Below, piece after piece: positions 1-11,800 of a stretch of 64,000 nt of DNA (positions are counted from its first letter, which is position 1; each line of letters opens with the position of its first letter). Origin of the DNA: Solea solea (lineage: Eukaryota > Chordata > Actinopteri > Pleuronectiformes > Soleidae); NCBI RefSeq assembly GCF_958295425.1, contig NC_081146.1, positions 8,381,485-8,445,484 on the forward strand. Reading direction: 5' to 3'. The notes beneath the pieces were generated by a model. That model searched no databases, had not been told where the DNA came from, and worked only from the letters and a program-made list of their open reading frames with translations. The position numbers and the translations under genes were made by a program.

Positions 1-1178
1 AGCAGCCATTGACAAGAAAACATACCCACCTAGTATTATGATCATGGAAGTGGCAAAAATGGAGTGGACCTGTAAATCCTTCAACTTTTTCAACAAGTAA
101 TCCAGTAATTCATTATCCACCTGGACCGTCACTTGACACAGACAAAAGTTGCCATGACAACCTGAGGGAGCAGGGCTCCTGTTTCCTCTCTGTGTGAATG
201 GGTTTCCCGAAGAAGTTGTGCAAGTACATACAGACTTTTACCTCTTCCAGTCGTCCTTCCTCTCCTCTTTGAATTGACTTCCTCTGTTGAACAAATGTCG
301 GAAGTGTTTATTACATCTAAAAAGAAAGTGACACGTGGCCTCGCGTATGTTGGGAGTGAAGTGAGAGCTCGTTTATAGTTCTCTCCTCATCTCATTTGTG
401 TCATCTCTCTGTTCTCCTAACAAAGCAGCCAGTGACCCTCTGAACTTTGATAGAAGACAGAAATCGTTTGTTTGTTAAACAAACAATAAAGAAAGCCTCT
501 AGTAGCCGAAACATTAATCTACTGGTGAATGTGACTCCTCCTCCTCCAATAAATAGCTCAGATTGTTATTGTAAGCAAGGGCATGGAAAAGTAGGGGGAC
601 CTTTAGAGAACCTTCTCTAAAGGTTCTGACAATGTAACTGGGAACTTTGTTCTGTGAACCAAACATGCAACCAAAAACTAATGTTAGGGGAACGTTAGGA
701 AAACTTTCCATATCAAGCACAGGAAAACCTATAGGGGGGGAAACCTTCAGGGAACGTTCCTGCAACCAAAAGGTAATGGTACATTCTGGGAACCAAAAAT
801 TTAGCCGGGGTAGGTTTGGTTGAAGACTGGTGGGGACACTGCGCCACTGTGCTGTCAGAGCAGCACATCTCTCTCGTCTCCTCTGTGACTCGCAGCGATA
901 TTTCTGCTCGGCTGTGATGCGTTCGCTGATGCTCGTAAAATCCGCTCACTTTTCACTCTCGCTGTCCTCGCTGAGAGGATAATATTACACTGCAGCCTGT
1001 TGCAGATCTCCTGGACCAATTATGAGTACTATTTACATACACACCCACATTTATAAACGTCGGGCCCAGATCGAAAAATACCAGGATTCCCCTTTAACTT
1101 TTCATGATACTTTACATGATCACTGACTTCTTTTCCTGGCAATGATAACCATATCTGCGTGTATGTTTATTTCCTCAG
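1..1178. other. Upstream intron or flank of the il6r-like gene
   Basis: I found no exon with convincing splice sites and coding sense here. About 590-815 carries a repeat-like stretch with several GGGAACGTTCC-type motifs and 'gggaaccaaaaat', which resembles a common teleost interspersed repeat. The rest is probably an intron of the gene whose last exons follow, because the first recognisable exon at 1179 starts in mid-codon. Upstream exons would lie left of the window. Confidence 0.4.
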
Positions 1179-2131
1179 CTCCAAAGATCAGTGACGAGCT
1201 GATGACCACAATGGTGAGCGTTTGAAGTGTCAATCAATGTGTCCGTTATTAGGACAATCATCCATGCTCTCACGCTCTCCTTCATTCTCCTGTGTAAACT
1301 CACATGGTTTGCTGTGACACTGTCTCCAACCCACAGTTCCCAGAATCCATGGAGGAAGGGTCTGCAACAGAAGACGACGTGTCTGATGGTATGAAAGCTG
1401 GCACACAGTAAAATATCATTTTTCTGTGTCTATGTGAGTGCGTGAGAGAGAGAGAGAGAGGGAGAGAGAGAGAGAGAGAGAGAGGGAGGGAAATGATAGA
1501 AGAGAAACCCCTCTGCCCCACTGGGCTTTAACAGGAAACCATATCAGTAATAATAATCGAGGCATAATAATGAAACAAACTACAGGAAACACGGCTCAGT
1601 ACACTTAACTCTCTCATTCTCTCCCTCACGCACACTCACATATACTTGTATGGACATTGTTGTCTTGTCCTAACAGTTCCTGGACACGTCATTAGTGGAG
1701 TGGAGGTGTCGCACCACGTCCTGTGGATGTGTGGTTCATTTCTTCTCTTGTCAGTCCTTTTGGCTGTCTACATGTTCAGGTAGCGAGACGGTGCACCATT
1801 TTGTGACGTTTCCACCATCTTGAATTTACGCCCCCAGTGAATTCTTTGTTTGAATTTCAGACACAAAGACAGACTCATACATAAACTCTGCTGTTTGAGT
1901 GCCATCGTCCAGTCTGCTGACTCGCCTCAACCTGCAGCTTCCACCCAATCTGCACCAGAGGGACGGGCCCTGGTGACTTTTACCCCACCGTGTCACAAAG
2001 AACCCCCGCCTACAGAAGCAGAAGAAGGGGAAGAAGAAAATGAGGAAGAAGAAGAAGAAGACGAAATAGAGGAGAGAACAGGAGCTATGCATTTCAGCAA
2101 CACAGGTTATTTCTGGATCCTGAGGGAGTAA
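1179..2131 (+). CDS. il6r: C-terminal exons of a single-pass cytokine receptor, probably interleukin-6 receptor alpha
   Basis: Partial gene; four 3' coding exons join in phase: 1179..1213, 1337..1388, 1677..1779, 1861..2131. All have AG/GT borders and the stop TAA is at 2129-2131. The product ends with a short acidic juxtamembrane stalk (PESMEEGSATEDDVSD), one hydrophobic segment of about 20 residues (HVLWMCGSFLLSVLLAVYMF), a basic stop-transfer (RHKDRLIHK) and a cytoplasmic tail of about 100 residues with a long glutamate run. The tail closes with SNTGYFWILRE. Human IL6R ends in a similar Ser-Asn-Thr-x-Tyr-Phe motif and lies on 1q21.3 like several neighbours here. The name rests on that motif, the topology and the synteny. 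Ligand-binding exons are outside the window, so another type I receptor or an unrelated membrane protein is possible. IL6R binds IL-6 and signals through gp130. Confidence 0.5.
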
Positions 2132-3359
2132 TGACACAAAAAAGGGTCAAAAACATGCAAGAACATTTTGTCTTTGTATGGTTGGATTATTGTTGGTTTT
2201 CTTTCACTTCAGAACAACTGTCTTGGTTGAGAAGAGAAACTGTACTTAGAGTCCTTATGGTTCCACGTGAACTATTGGAAACCAACTCAGGGACAACTTG
2301 AAAAATCTGCTTTCTCTAACTCTATCTCATCATTCCCAGAGACTGGAATTTTCAGGATATCCTGCAGCCTTTTTACTAAATGTATATCTTGAATTGCAGT
2401 AAATGTATATAAATGTATGAAACACTGTCTATCTATCTCACACCTAAAATACCTCTGAAAAGACTCTCTTGTTGATGTATTTTGTCTGAACTGTTCTGTC
2501 TCCTGTGCGTTCTTACTGAAAATGTGTTGATAAACAATGACACTTGGATGCAGCTGTGAAGTTCTGCCGTCTGCCTGCCTCGTATACACTTATGTCATGA
2601 GTTATATCACTCACACTCTGTCCTACGTTTGCAAATATTCTTCACTATGTTTAATTTTTATTACCCTACCATTGTATATTGTTTTACTCTCCTTGTTTTG
2701 CGTGCTGTACTGTTGTTGTATCTATGAGGTGACCTGGAGTATCCTGCAAAACTCAGGTAAAAAATAATAAAAACTAGTAATAGATTTTTCAAAATGAATA
2801 TGCAAAAATAACATTCAGCTTAACAAATGTATTAGACCACCACTCAAAGCCACAGCGGCTCTAGCATTGGTAATTATCAAAACAAGTGTAATGATTAATA
2901 CACCAGTTTGTAGAAGCTCTTTAACCGAAATGTAGTATTATTGTTATCCATTCATTTTCAATTTTCCGGTTTTATAAAAACTGAATCGTTAAGTACTGTA
3001 TATGTGTTTATATTTAAAGAGAAAACATGCACAAAATGTGATTCATTGTTTGAAAATTGCTGGTTTACCCATTCAAAAATAATGTTGTTCATGTTACAGA
3101 AACGGCAAACACTAAAAGAAATAGTTGGACATTTTGTGCGCAAACTTACTATTTCATTATTTTTCCAAAATGTGAATTTGGTCATAAAAAAAAACAGGGG
3201 AAACCCTGGTGTCTGCTGCCCTCTAGTGGAAGTGGCTGTGACTCGCCTGTGCTTGTTGCTATAGAAACGGTTGCTGCCAAGCGTTCGAAAACACGGTGTC
3301 AGCGGCAGGTGACCCCTCGGTGTTCACAGCCGTGTTCAGTGAAACATTTGTGGGTAATA
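2132..3359. other. 3' UTR of il6r-like gene and riiad1 upstream region
   Basis: The first part is probably 3' UTR; an AATAAA-like signal lies near 2764. There are short ORFs on both strands without splice or family support. The last ~150 bases before riiad1 are richer in CpG and contain a candidate RFX X-box (separate entry). I see no other gene. Confidence 0.4.
3255..3268 (+). promoter_or_regulatory. Candidate RFX X-box upstream of riiad1
   Basis: GTTGCT-AT-AGAAAC fits the RYYNYY-N(1-3)-RRNRAC X-box consensus exactly. It lies about 90 bases before the riiad1 start codon, a usual distance for RFX sites in ciliary genes. The match is seen in the sequence; binding is inferred. Confidence 0.4.
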
Positions 3360-5347
3360 ATGGCAGGAAAAGACGGCGCGAACCAACTGGACGTGAGCGC
3401 TCTGAGTCGTGAGCAGCAGCAGACGCTGCGACACTTCAAGGTACAGTAACTTTACCGCAGCTGGAGTCGTTTTACGACGCTGTGTAAGTTGTGTTTAGTC
3501 TAAAAGTTTAGTTTCATGTGTTTCCTTCGATTCCTTTGATTCCAGATCAAGACGAGAATCGCCAATGAGTCATATTTGATGTCGCATCCAGAGGTGGATG
3601 TGATGGTAGGAGACTTTGTCAGGTGAGTTCACTTAACACCTAAACAAATGCACTGGAGTCCTTCACGCGACATTTACTTTTGATTTGAATACAGAATAAA
3701 CTCAAACAAATCCCACAGAGTGAAAGCACCAACACCAACCTCTAGATTTGCATGTTTATCCGTGAATCCTGCTTTTCTCTGCAATAAAAACTTAGATTCA
3801 ACACTTTTATCAAACTAGAAAATGTCATAGTATGAGAGTGAATCACTTGGATTCTTTTGTTTTAAAAAAAAAAGAAAATAAAAAAAGCAGAATGTGACAA
3901 CATTAAGTGTGTGTAACACTTAAAATCTACACAAAATAAACACTACTTTGTTTATTAAAAGGTCGTGACTATGCTGTTGTGTTTTTTCAACCCGCCTTTA
4001 TAGGTGCACTGAAGGACTTAAGGACTATTTAAAAGCTCAGTGTGTAACATTTAGGGGAAATTATTTTCATTTTTTTGTAAGAAACTATAGGTACTTGTAT
4101 ATTTATTTCACAAGTGTACAATCACATAAATATATTAATTGTTGTTTTTACCCTTTCATTCCCCCAAAATGAGCTTTTTATTTTTTTATATCAGGAGCCG
4201 AGTCAGCACCCCACAGGCTTTTACAATAATAATATCAATTGTATTTTTTTAAACTTAACCTTTAATTTATCTGATAAAAGACCCATTGAGATCAAGACCT
4301 CTTTCACAAGGGTGACCTGGCCAAGAATAGCAGCAGCACACGTCATAGTTAATAAAAACACGGAGATAACAGTTACAAAACAAACAAACGAAATATAAAG
4401 GTGCAAGTAAATGGACAAATAAAGAGCAGGAGTTATGGTTGCAGTAACCATTTAAGAACACAGGCACTGTTCAATGGATCTGCAATAATAAACGTTATTT
4501 GTATAACAACTTCCATACAAGGATTGCAGCTCAAAGTGCTTCACAATGATAGGGAAATAAAATTTAAAAATCAAATACACACATGGTGGAATGGAAAGGA
4601 AGAGTATTGAGTCAAGAGGTTAAAACCCTGTTTAAACTTTAAAATAAACTTCAATAATGCAAAAAAAAAACAACACAGGGTGGAATAAAAAGGAGCTAGT
4701 TGAAGGCGAGAGTAAATAGACAAGTTTTAAGTTATCTTAATAACTATCTAGGGAGCTGTCTTCCCTGATATCAAAGGGTAGTGTATTCCAAAGAGCGTAG
4801 TCATTTTCTTTCGACTGTTTTCGACTGTCCAATAAACCAGTAGTGGACGATCACAGTGTTCTTTGCAGTACATAACTAACAAGAGGTTCTAGCCCATGCT
4901 AGTGCTTTGTATACAAGGAGGAGGAGGAGCTTAAAGACAACTCTAATGTTACAGAGAGCCAGTGTAGGTGCAGCTAAGACTGGACTAATATGCTCTCTCT
5001 TCCTGGTTCTAGTGGAGAAATGAGCAGCAATAGTCAAGTCTTTTTGATTTATAAATGTTGTTTTTTTTTGTTTTGATGCTAACTGAAAGCTGTATAGGCT
5101 TCTCCAACACACTGATGCTGTTCTTTGTGACTGTCACTTCGACTTCACAGAGTTTCAGTGTACAGAGAGTAAAGGGACAGTTATTATTGTGAACTTTGTC
5201 TCTATAGAGTCATATTTTATGTCAGAATATGTGCAGTTGATCACCTAATAATGTATTCACTCATTGCTATTTGCTTTGTTGTCTTCTTGTAGAAAAGTGC
5301 TTCTTCAAAGGCCCACTGACATCCGTGAGTTTGCTGCAGGTGAGTCT

Positions 5348-5390
<43 letters not shown>

Positions 5391-5607
5391 GTCACTGGTT
5401 TGAACAGTCTAAACAAATCGTTATTCCAAACCATAATTGGAAATTTTGCCTCATTAGGACGAGGTTTTGGTCTCCATGAGGACTACACTGACCTTGTCAG
5501 GACCTGTTTCTAAACCTGTGTCTGATCTTTTTTCAGATTACTTCACCAACCCAAACCTTCACACAACTCTTGTGTCAAAAATGAAAGAAGGCAGTGACGT
5601 GGAGTGA
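3360..5607 (+). CDS. riiad1: RIIa-domain protein RIIAD1
   Basis: Four exons, 3360..3440, 3546..3622, 5293..5339 and 5537..5607, total 276 nt and give 91 residues, close to the length of mammalian RIIAD1. The protein starts MAGKDGANQLDVSALS. Exons 2-3 encode the RIIa dimerisation/docking type domain, with YLMSHPEVDVMVGDFVR and KVLLQRPTDIREFAADYF. This fold resembles the N terminus of the PKA RII subunit, which pairs into a four-helix bundle and binds amphipathic helices of anchoring proteins. Stand-alone RIIa proteins are mostly linked to cilia and sperm flagella. There is no catalytic domain, signal peptide or membrane segment. The start is the first ATG in frame, just downstream of a candidate X-box. 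Intron 2 holds repeats (about 4.25-5.05 kb) and intron 3 starts with a CA run. Confidence 0.9.
4250..5050. repeat. Interspersed repeat remnants in riiad1 intron 2
   Basis: Phrases such as 'cagctcaaagtgcttcacaa' (about 4527) and 'cagagagccagtgtaggtgc' (about 4952), together with segments on stored lengths of A-rich DNA, look like old copies of widespread teleost repeats. Class and exact ends cannot be fixed by eye. Confidence 0.35.
5349..5383. repeat. (CA)n microsatellite
   Basis: About 17 CA units directly after the riiad1 exon 3 splice donor. Confidence 0.9.
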
Positions 5608-6360
5608 AACCCACTCGTCAGTCGTGGCGCCGCACACGTGTCATCTTTGTGCATCACATGTTTGAACTGTTTATGTTTGTCAGTGGATATAGCTTTGTTT
5701 GATTGACTGTTGTCACACATAACGAGGGAGAACATAATGTCTCGTCTTAATGAGTGTGATGTGGAGTTAATGAGAAGCCCAGTGTCCTGTGGGTATTACA
5801 GTGCAAACTGTTTGTCACATCACTCACATGATTAATTAGAGACACACTGAAGAGTTCATTGTGAGCACAGTTTAGTTACTGTAATCTGCTGATATGGGAT
5901 GTTTCCACTCTTACTGACCACAATCCACATGTGAGAGTCACTTCAGCCCACATTTCCCCTTTTATTTTCATTTGTTTTGCATTCTAATTTCTTGTTAAGG
6001 TGACATATTCCTGCTTCTTTCTATAGTTAGATATGGCATACACAATTTTAGCAAGTGCAATAAATGTACAAATTGTTCAACAGCTACTGTGAGGTGTGTA
6101 ATGTTTGAACTCAATGTTTACCATGATTTGATGGGAATAAATTTACTCACGTTACTGTAAAGGAGTAGGTTTTTTGTGTACTTTTTAAAGTTATTTGTAT
6201 TGTACAAATTAAAATTTGTAATTTAAGTTTTACATAATTATGTTTTTTTTGGAAGTTCTGCATTTTGCTACATTTTAAATCACATCCGTTACTGAGTAAA
6301 AAAATGGTTGGCCTGAATTAAAATAAATAAATAGATAGAATAAATCATGCACCGGAAACT

Positions 6361-6615
6361 GGTGAATGAAGAGGACAGGTGAATGAATGATAAGGACAGG
6401 TGAATGAATGATAAGGACAGGTGAATGAATGATGAGGACAGGTGAATGAATGATAAGGACAGGTGAATGAATGATGAGGACAGGAGAATGAATGATATGG
6501 ACAGGTGAATGAATGATGAGGACAGGAGAATGAATGATGAGGACAGGTGAATGAATGATAAGGACAGGTGAATGAATGATGAGGACAGGTGAATGAATGA
6601 TAAGGACAGGTGAAT
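6361..6615. repeat. 21-bp minisatellite, about 12 copies
   Basis: Direct repeats of the unit gataaggacaggtgaatgaat, with variants 'gatgagga', 'gatatgga' and 'ggagaatg'. Because 21 is a multiple of three, the minus strand stays open and would read as a PVLIIHS heptapeptide repeat. This is a by-product of the tandem repeat, not gene evidence. Confidence 0.9.
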
Positions 6616-7384
6616 TGGCGCTAATTAAAGTCCTTTTACCCATGTTGACTGATACATTATGTGTTTACATATTTGATTGTGTCAGCAATGTAATGTGTAA
6701 AGTGTTGCCTTTAATTAAAAACAATTTGTGTCCCCTTGTCCTTTTTGCACGACACAAGAAAGAACCCCATCCTTGTTAAGAAAGTACCTAAGAAACTTTT
6801 ACTCTGAGTGCATGTATACACATATATGTGTCTATATATATATATATGCATGAATTTGATGAGATTTGCACAGTTTGCTGTAGAGAGTCCCAAACACACA
6901 CATAAAATCCTACAAAAGGATGTTGTGCAATAAAACGTTGTAGTTTATGTTTATGTTTTTCAAAAGACTTAATTGGGTCATATATACTTGCCTAGAAGCG
7001 GCCTTGGATAGAATAGAGCTTTGAATTGCCTTTGTTAGTTCATTTGTTTTGGTTGTGTAATATCAAATAAAGGCCTTTGAAATGATATTTGATCTGAGGA
7101 ATTATCCTTACAACCTGAGCTACAACCTCGGAAACTAAATAGTGCTAAACAGTGCTCACATCGCTGGCCTCCAACACCTTCATCTCTTTACTGTGTCTCC
7201 TCTTCCTCTTATCCCCACGTGTCCAGCTGAATTTTTTCCCCATCTGCTCACATCTTTACAATTGACTCTTTGCCTCTCATTGAGTTGAGTATCATAGTAT
7301 CATAAGCCATGTTGTGAGAGTTGTGCAACAACAAGTCAGTGGGTGCTTCATACAATTCACTTCAGTTTTTGTTGGATATGCACA

Positions 7385-7480
7385 ATACGACTATAAAAAG
7401 TTAGAAAAACAATGTACATTATAGACAGCTTCCAGATTATATACAGTATGGGCTTGATATTTACAATATAAACAAGGATT
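7385..7480 (-). mobile_element. LINE 3' tail fragment
   Basis: The stretch with 'gactataaaaagttag', 'acattatagacag' and 'tacagtatgggcttgatatt' matches, in the same order, the 3' part of the LINE in psmd4 intron 9 (about 41750-41835). It appears to be a short, old copy of the same family. Confidence 0.5.
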
Positions 7481-7484
7481 GAAC

Positions 7485-7525
7485 ATGTTATATATATATA
7501 TGTATATATATACATACATACAGAC

Positions 7526-7579
<54 letters not shown>
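7485..7579. repeat. Compound TA and GATA microsatellite
   Basis: A TATATG/TATA run is followed by about 14 GATA units (7524-7579). Confidence 0.9.
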
Positions 7580-7779
7580 TGGTTTACAGCGATGTGGGGT
7601 AGATTTCAGAGAAAAACCTCACTGTATCAGCACACTTATTAAACCTATGAATGTTTGCTTCATCAAACAACCCCATCCCTCTCTCTCCCTGTCTCTCTCT
7701 CTCTGTCCCTGTCTCTCTCTCTCTCCTTCTCTCTCTGTGAGGGTGTGGGCTTCACCTGCTTTAACTAGTCAGTAGCCAG

Positions 7780-7901
7780 TGCACATCAGGAGAAGTGTGC
7801 AGGAATAATACGTCTGTCTCCATTTTAGACTGAGTTTTAATTGGTTTGTTTTTGATCGACGAGGAGCGAGACACAGACTCTGTGAGTACAAACGAACTAA
7901 G
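7780..7901 (+). other. Likely non-coding first exon of the mesothelin-like gene
   Basis: The sequence ends in 'gaactaag' followed by the strong donor GTATGT at 7902. The next acceptor in phase is at 8615, just before the signal-peptide exon. The left limit is only a guess because no transcript start can be seen. Confidence 0.35.
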
Positions 7902-8615
7902 GTATGTACTCTTCTTGTACTCTGTGGCGTTTTGGTAGTTTTATGAAATTGTGTAAAAACATTAACACCGTTAAAACATGCATGATGCACGCACTGAGAC
8001 TGTGGGACCTCAGTGGATTTATGTGTTTATGTTTAGACAGTTATTTGTACTGTTGATTTTATTTATTTTAAAATTTGTGATAGCTCTCCGCGATATACAA
8101 TCGACAAATATGGAATGCGATGCAGTACTTTGAGTTTTGATGAGTAGTTTTGTGATATTAAAGAGATCAGTGTCTATTCCTCCACCCAAGGTCATCATTG
8201 GTCATAATTGAACACAATAAAATAAATCCAAGGCAAACAAATTAAAGGAATATGCAAATGTTTACAGTCATTTGGATGGCAAATCCAAGGCTCACGGTGC
8301 CTCAGTACACGGTGTACACATTTCTCACAGCATGTTAAGTCCATAGAGTCTCCTGCAGGAGAGGCAACAGAGATGGTAACCAGGACAGTGTGATCACAGA
8401 TCCTCAGAGGGGGATGTTGTTCAAAAAACTGGAGGTGGTTCACTAGGAGACATGTTCTGCAACAAGTGGAAACATAATTAAGAAAACCCTTGCGTCCTAT
8501 TACCTTTTTATGTCATGGGAAATAAGAAAGAGACGTCATTTTTAAAAAGGCAAAAAACTTAAAAGCCGTGTGAGACTCACCTGTAATGTGTTAATCATAT
8601 CATCATGTTCAACAG

Positions 8616-8795
8616 AAACAAAGGTGTTTGCACCATGGTTTCAACAAGAGGAACATTTTCCCTCCTACTCTGCGTGGCCTGTGTCACCTTTGGTAAGAAG
8701 CTCATACACACTGTAACTGCTCACATTTGGCAAAGTGTCTGCATGTGTGTGTGTGTGTGTGTTAGAGAGAGAGCTACAAAGCTAACCCCAGTCCT

Positions 8796-8834
<39 letters not shown>

Positions 8835-11800
8835 GAGAGCCTTTTGTAAAATGAGTCACAACGAATGTTTACCACAGGCATGTTTTAACATATAAATTAT
8901 GGAGGGTTGCTATGTTACAGGATTCGAGCTGCCGAAGTTACCAAGCCCTGATGTGAACATCAGGTAATTCTGCACGTGTGTGTGTGTGTGTGTGTGTGTC
9001 TCTGTCCATTTCCTGAAGAGACCAAAAATAAAAATGCAAAATCATGTGAATAAGTGATCTGTCGACCAAGGTTATTATAGTTAACGGAAAGTAACAAGAT
9101 AACCAAAACTAACATTTTCGTTAACTGAAATAAAAACTGAAATAGAGTTTTTTTGTTTGTTTGTTTTTAAAAAGAAGAACAAACAATAACTAACTGAAAA
9201 TAAATAGCATGTTTATAAAACTAACTAAAGATGAACTAAAATAGTGATGAAAATGTGCTTAGTTTTCATCTTTGTGTTCATATGAAGTTTATTAATGTTT
9301 TTCTCTGCTGGCAATTTTGAGACAGCATTTTCATTCATTCATAATTAAGTTTTTAAATATTTCTTTATACAGTGTGGGACATAAGGCTATGCAAGTTAAA
9401 CATAGCATTTGTTATGTAGTTAATTGGGTTGAGTTGGTTCATCTCAGTGAATCAAACCTTTATTTTTTTTATTTTAGTCATGTTTTTCCTCAGATTGAGC
9501 TTTTAAACACTTTTAAAATGGCATCTTTTGCTGGGTTTTTATGACACACAATACTCATTTCACCTTTTAAATTCTTGCACCTGCACTAATATTAAGCATT
9601 TACAAAAACTAAAAACCAGCAAACGAATTAAAACGAACTAATTAAAGACAAAAAGTCAAAACTTAATAAAACTAATGAAAAACCAAAACTATTATAACCT
9701 CGCTGCCGACTCAGCTTAAAGGGATAGTTCCGTTTTTCTTAAGTGTGCTACTACTGTCAATTACCAGCCTGTGAATACTAAGAAAAAATACTACGAAAAT
9801 TATATTTAAACAAAAAAGAATAAAGATTATATAAAATAAAATATTTGCCTCTGTGTCCACTGTACAATACCTGAATAAATAAGTTCCTATATACAGTAAA
9901 GAGTATTCATTGTAATTTAATTGTAAAAGTAATTGAACCTAAACAAGTGAGCTGTGTATAACCTAATATATATATATATATATGTTAAAGTGTTGAAATG
10001 TGCAAAGACATTGGTACCGAAGGCTGTGGCCATTCTTATATTAAAATATAAATATAATAATAAAAAATATACTCCTGCTTAAGTCAACAATATCTAATAC
10101 ATTCAGACAACCGTTTTTCTGAATCTGAAAATCAGTGTCGCCACAACACAGGAGCAGCTGCTCTGCTGCCGCCTTGTTTGGTAAATTTGTGTCACGACAT
10201 GAATCTGAACAAAGCATTTCAAACACAGAAGTTGCAAAATAACACAATTACAATTCCTGATGGGGGAAACAGTGATGAATAACTTCTTTGTGCTCACAGA
10301 GAAGTTGTCTAACAAGGAGAAAAAGCAAACGTGACTATAACATAAAGGGTGGTTTCAAGCATTTTTTCCCCCACTTGGTCAAATGAAGAATAAACTTAAA
10401 ATTATTATGCTGCTGTTTGTTTAATTCACATTCTGATACAGATTTTTTTTTTATTATTTGATTTTTCAGATCTTTTACACTGTTAAGAGCAGTGTAGGGC
10501 TTTTATTTGACTTTTAATGACTTTGACGTCGACTTTTTGTCAATTTTATTATTTTTTTACAATCCCAACTTCCTCTGGCATGGGGGGAATGAGACATGTA
10601 TCTCAAATCCACTGTCTGATGATCAAATAACACATTTATCATTTATCACATTTAACAATACATTTATCTCTGGATATTAGTTAAAAAAAACTGCATATTT
10701 ATTGGGTGAGTGGCCATTTAAGCAGGCATGTATTTTATTAGATGATCCTTTAGTAAAGAGGCTAAAACATGCTGGCAGCCATATTTCCAGTGAGAGCTCA
10801 CTCCCACGTCTCAGGCTGGTTTCTAGCTGCGTGTTTGGCAACTTATCGCTTTAACTAACCAACTCCTGTTTCCACTCTCATTTCTCTATCAGTGATTTTC
10901 TTCTAGGGGACAAAAAATTCATCTTTCCCATTACCAACCTGTCCACTTTTTTTGATGTCCTGAAGTCAGTCACCGACAGAGACCCTCGATTCCCCATGGC
11001 TGACTTAAATGAAATGGTGGGGAGACACACACACACATACACACAAATACATTATAAAACAAATAAAACACTGCCTCTATTGTCTTTGTGTATGGTGATT
11101 ATTTAGATCACAACTTTAACATTCTTTTTCTCTTTTTAGATGTGCAATTGCACATTTCTTCTCGAAAAGATACATCTGATGAAAAACTCCTCTGTCAGTA
11201 AACTGAAGACTGTATCCTGAAAACCAGAAAATTGCACGGCGAAATTTTGATCGTGTCTGCTTTTTGCTGCCGATTAAAACTTGAAGCTTTTAGACCGGGG
11301 TGTTGAAACTTTTTTTTACATGTGAAGATGTTCGGGGACCAATAGTCCTTTTTTAACAGTAACTTTTATATACAGATGCACTGTTTAATTATAATTAGTC
11401 ATTTAACTATTACATTTTTGTCACATTTTGGACGACATACTATACTATGACTTTTTGGTCTCATTTTGGACGACATACTATACTATGACTTTTTGGTCTC
11501 ATTTTGGACGACATACTATACTATGACTTTTTTGACTCATTTTGGACGACATACTATACTATGACTTTTTGGTCTCGTTATGGACGACATACTATACTAT
11601 GACATTTTTGGTCTCATTTTGGACGACATACTATACTATGACTTTTTGGTCTCATTTTGGACGACATACTATACTATGACTTTTTTGTCTCATTTTGGAC
11701 GACATACTGTACTATGACTTTTTGTCTCATTTTGGACGACATACTATACTATGACTTTTTGTCTCATTTTGGACGACATACTATACTATGACTTTTTGTC

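Larger units (their letters stand above)
5608..7779. other. Intergenic region between riiad1 and the mesothelin-like gene
   Basis: No gene is supported. AATAAA-like motifs (for example about 6058 and 6136) may end riiad1. The region holds a 21-bp minisatellite, a LINE 3' fragment and TA/GATA microsatellites (separate entries). Confidence 0.5.

Noticed and set aside
2941..3264. 107-codon plus-strand ORF
   Set aside because: AT-rich sequence with an equally long ORF on the other strand and no recognisable domain.
3057..3449. 130-codon plus-strand ORF reading through the riiad1 start
   Set aside because: The upstream part has no coding character and carries the promoter X-box. The riiad1 homology begins at the ATG at 3360.
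6275..6643. 122-codon minus-strand ORF with repeated PVLIIHS
   Set aside because: It is produced entirely by the 21-bp minisatellite, with no splice or family support.
8605..8634. Upstream in-frame ATG as start of the mesothelin-like protein
   Set aside because: The splice acceptor 'ttcaacag' at 8615 lies between this ATG and the next one, so 8605 is probably intronic. The ATG at 8635 gives a clean signal peptide.
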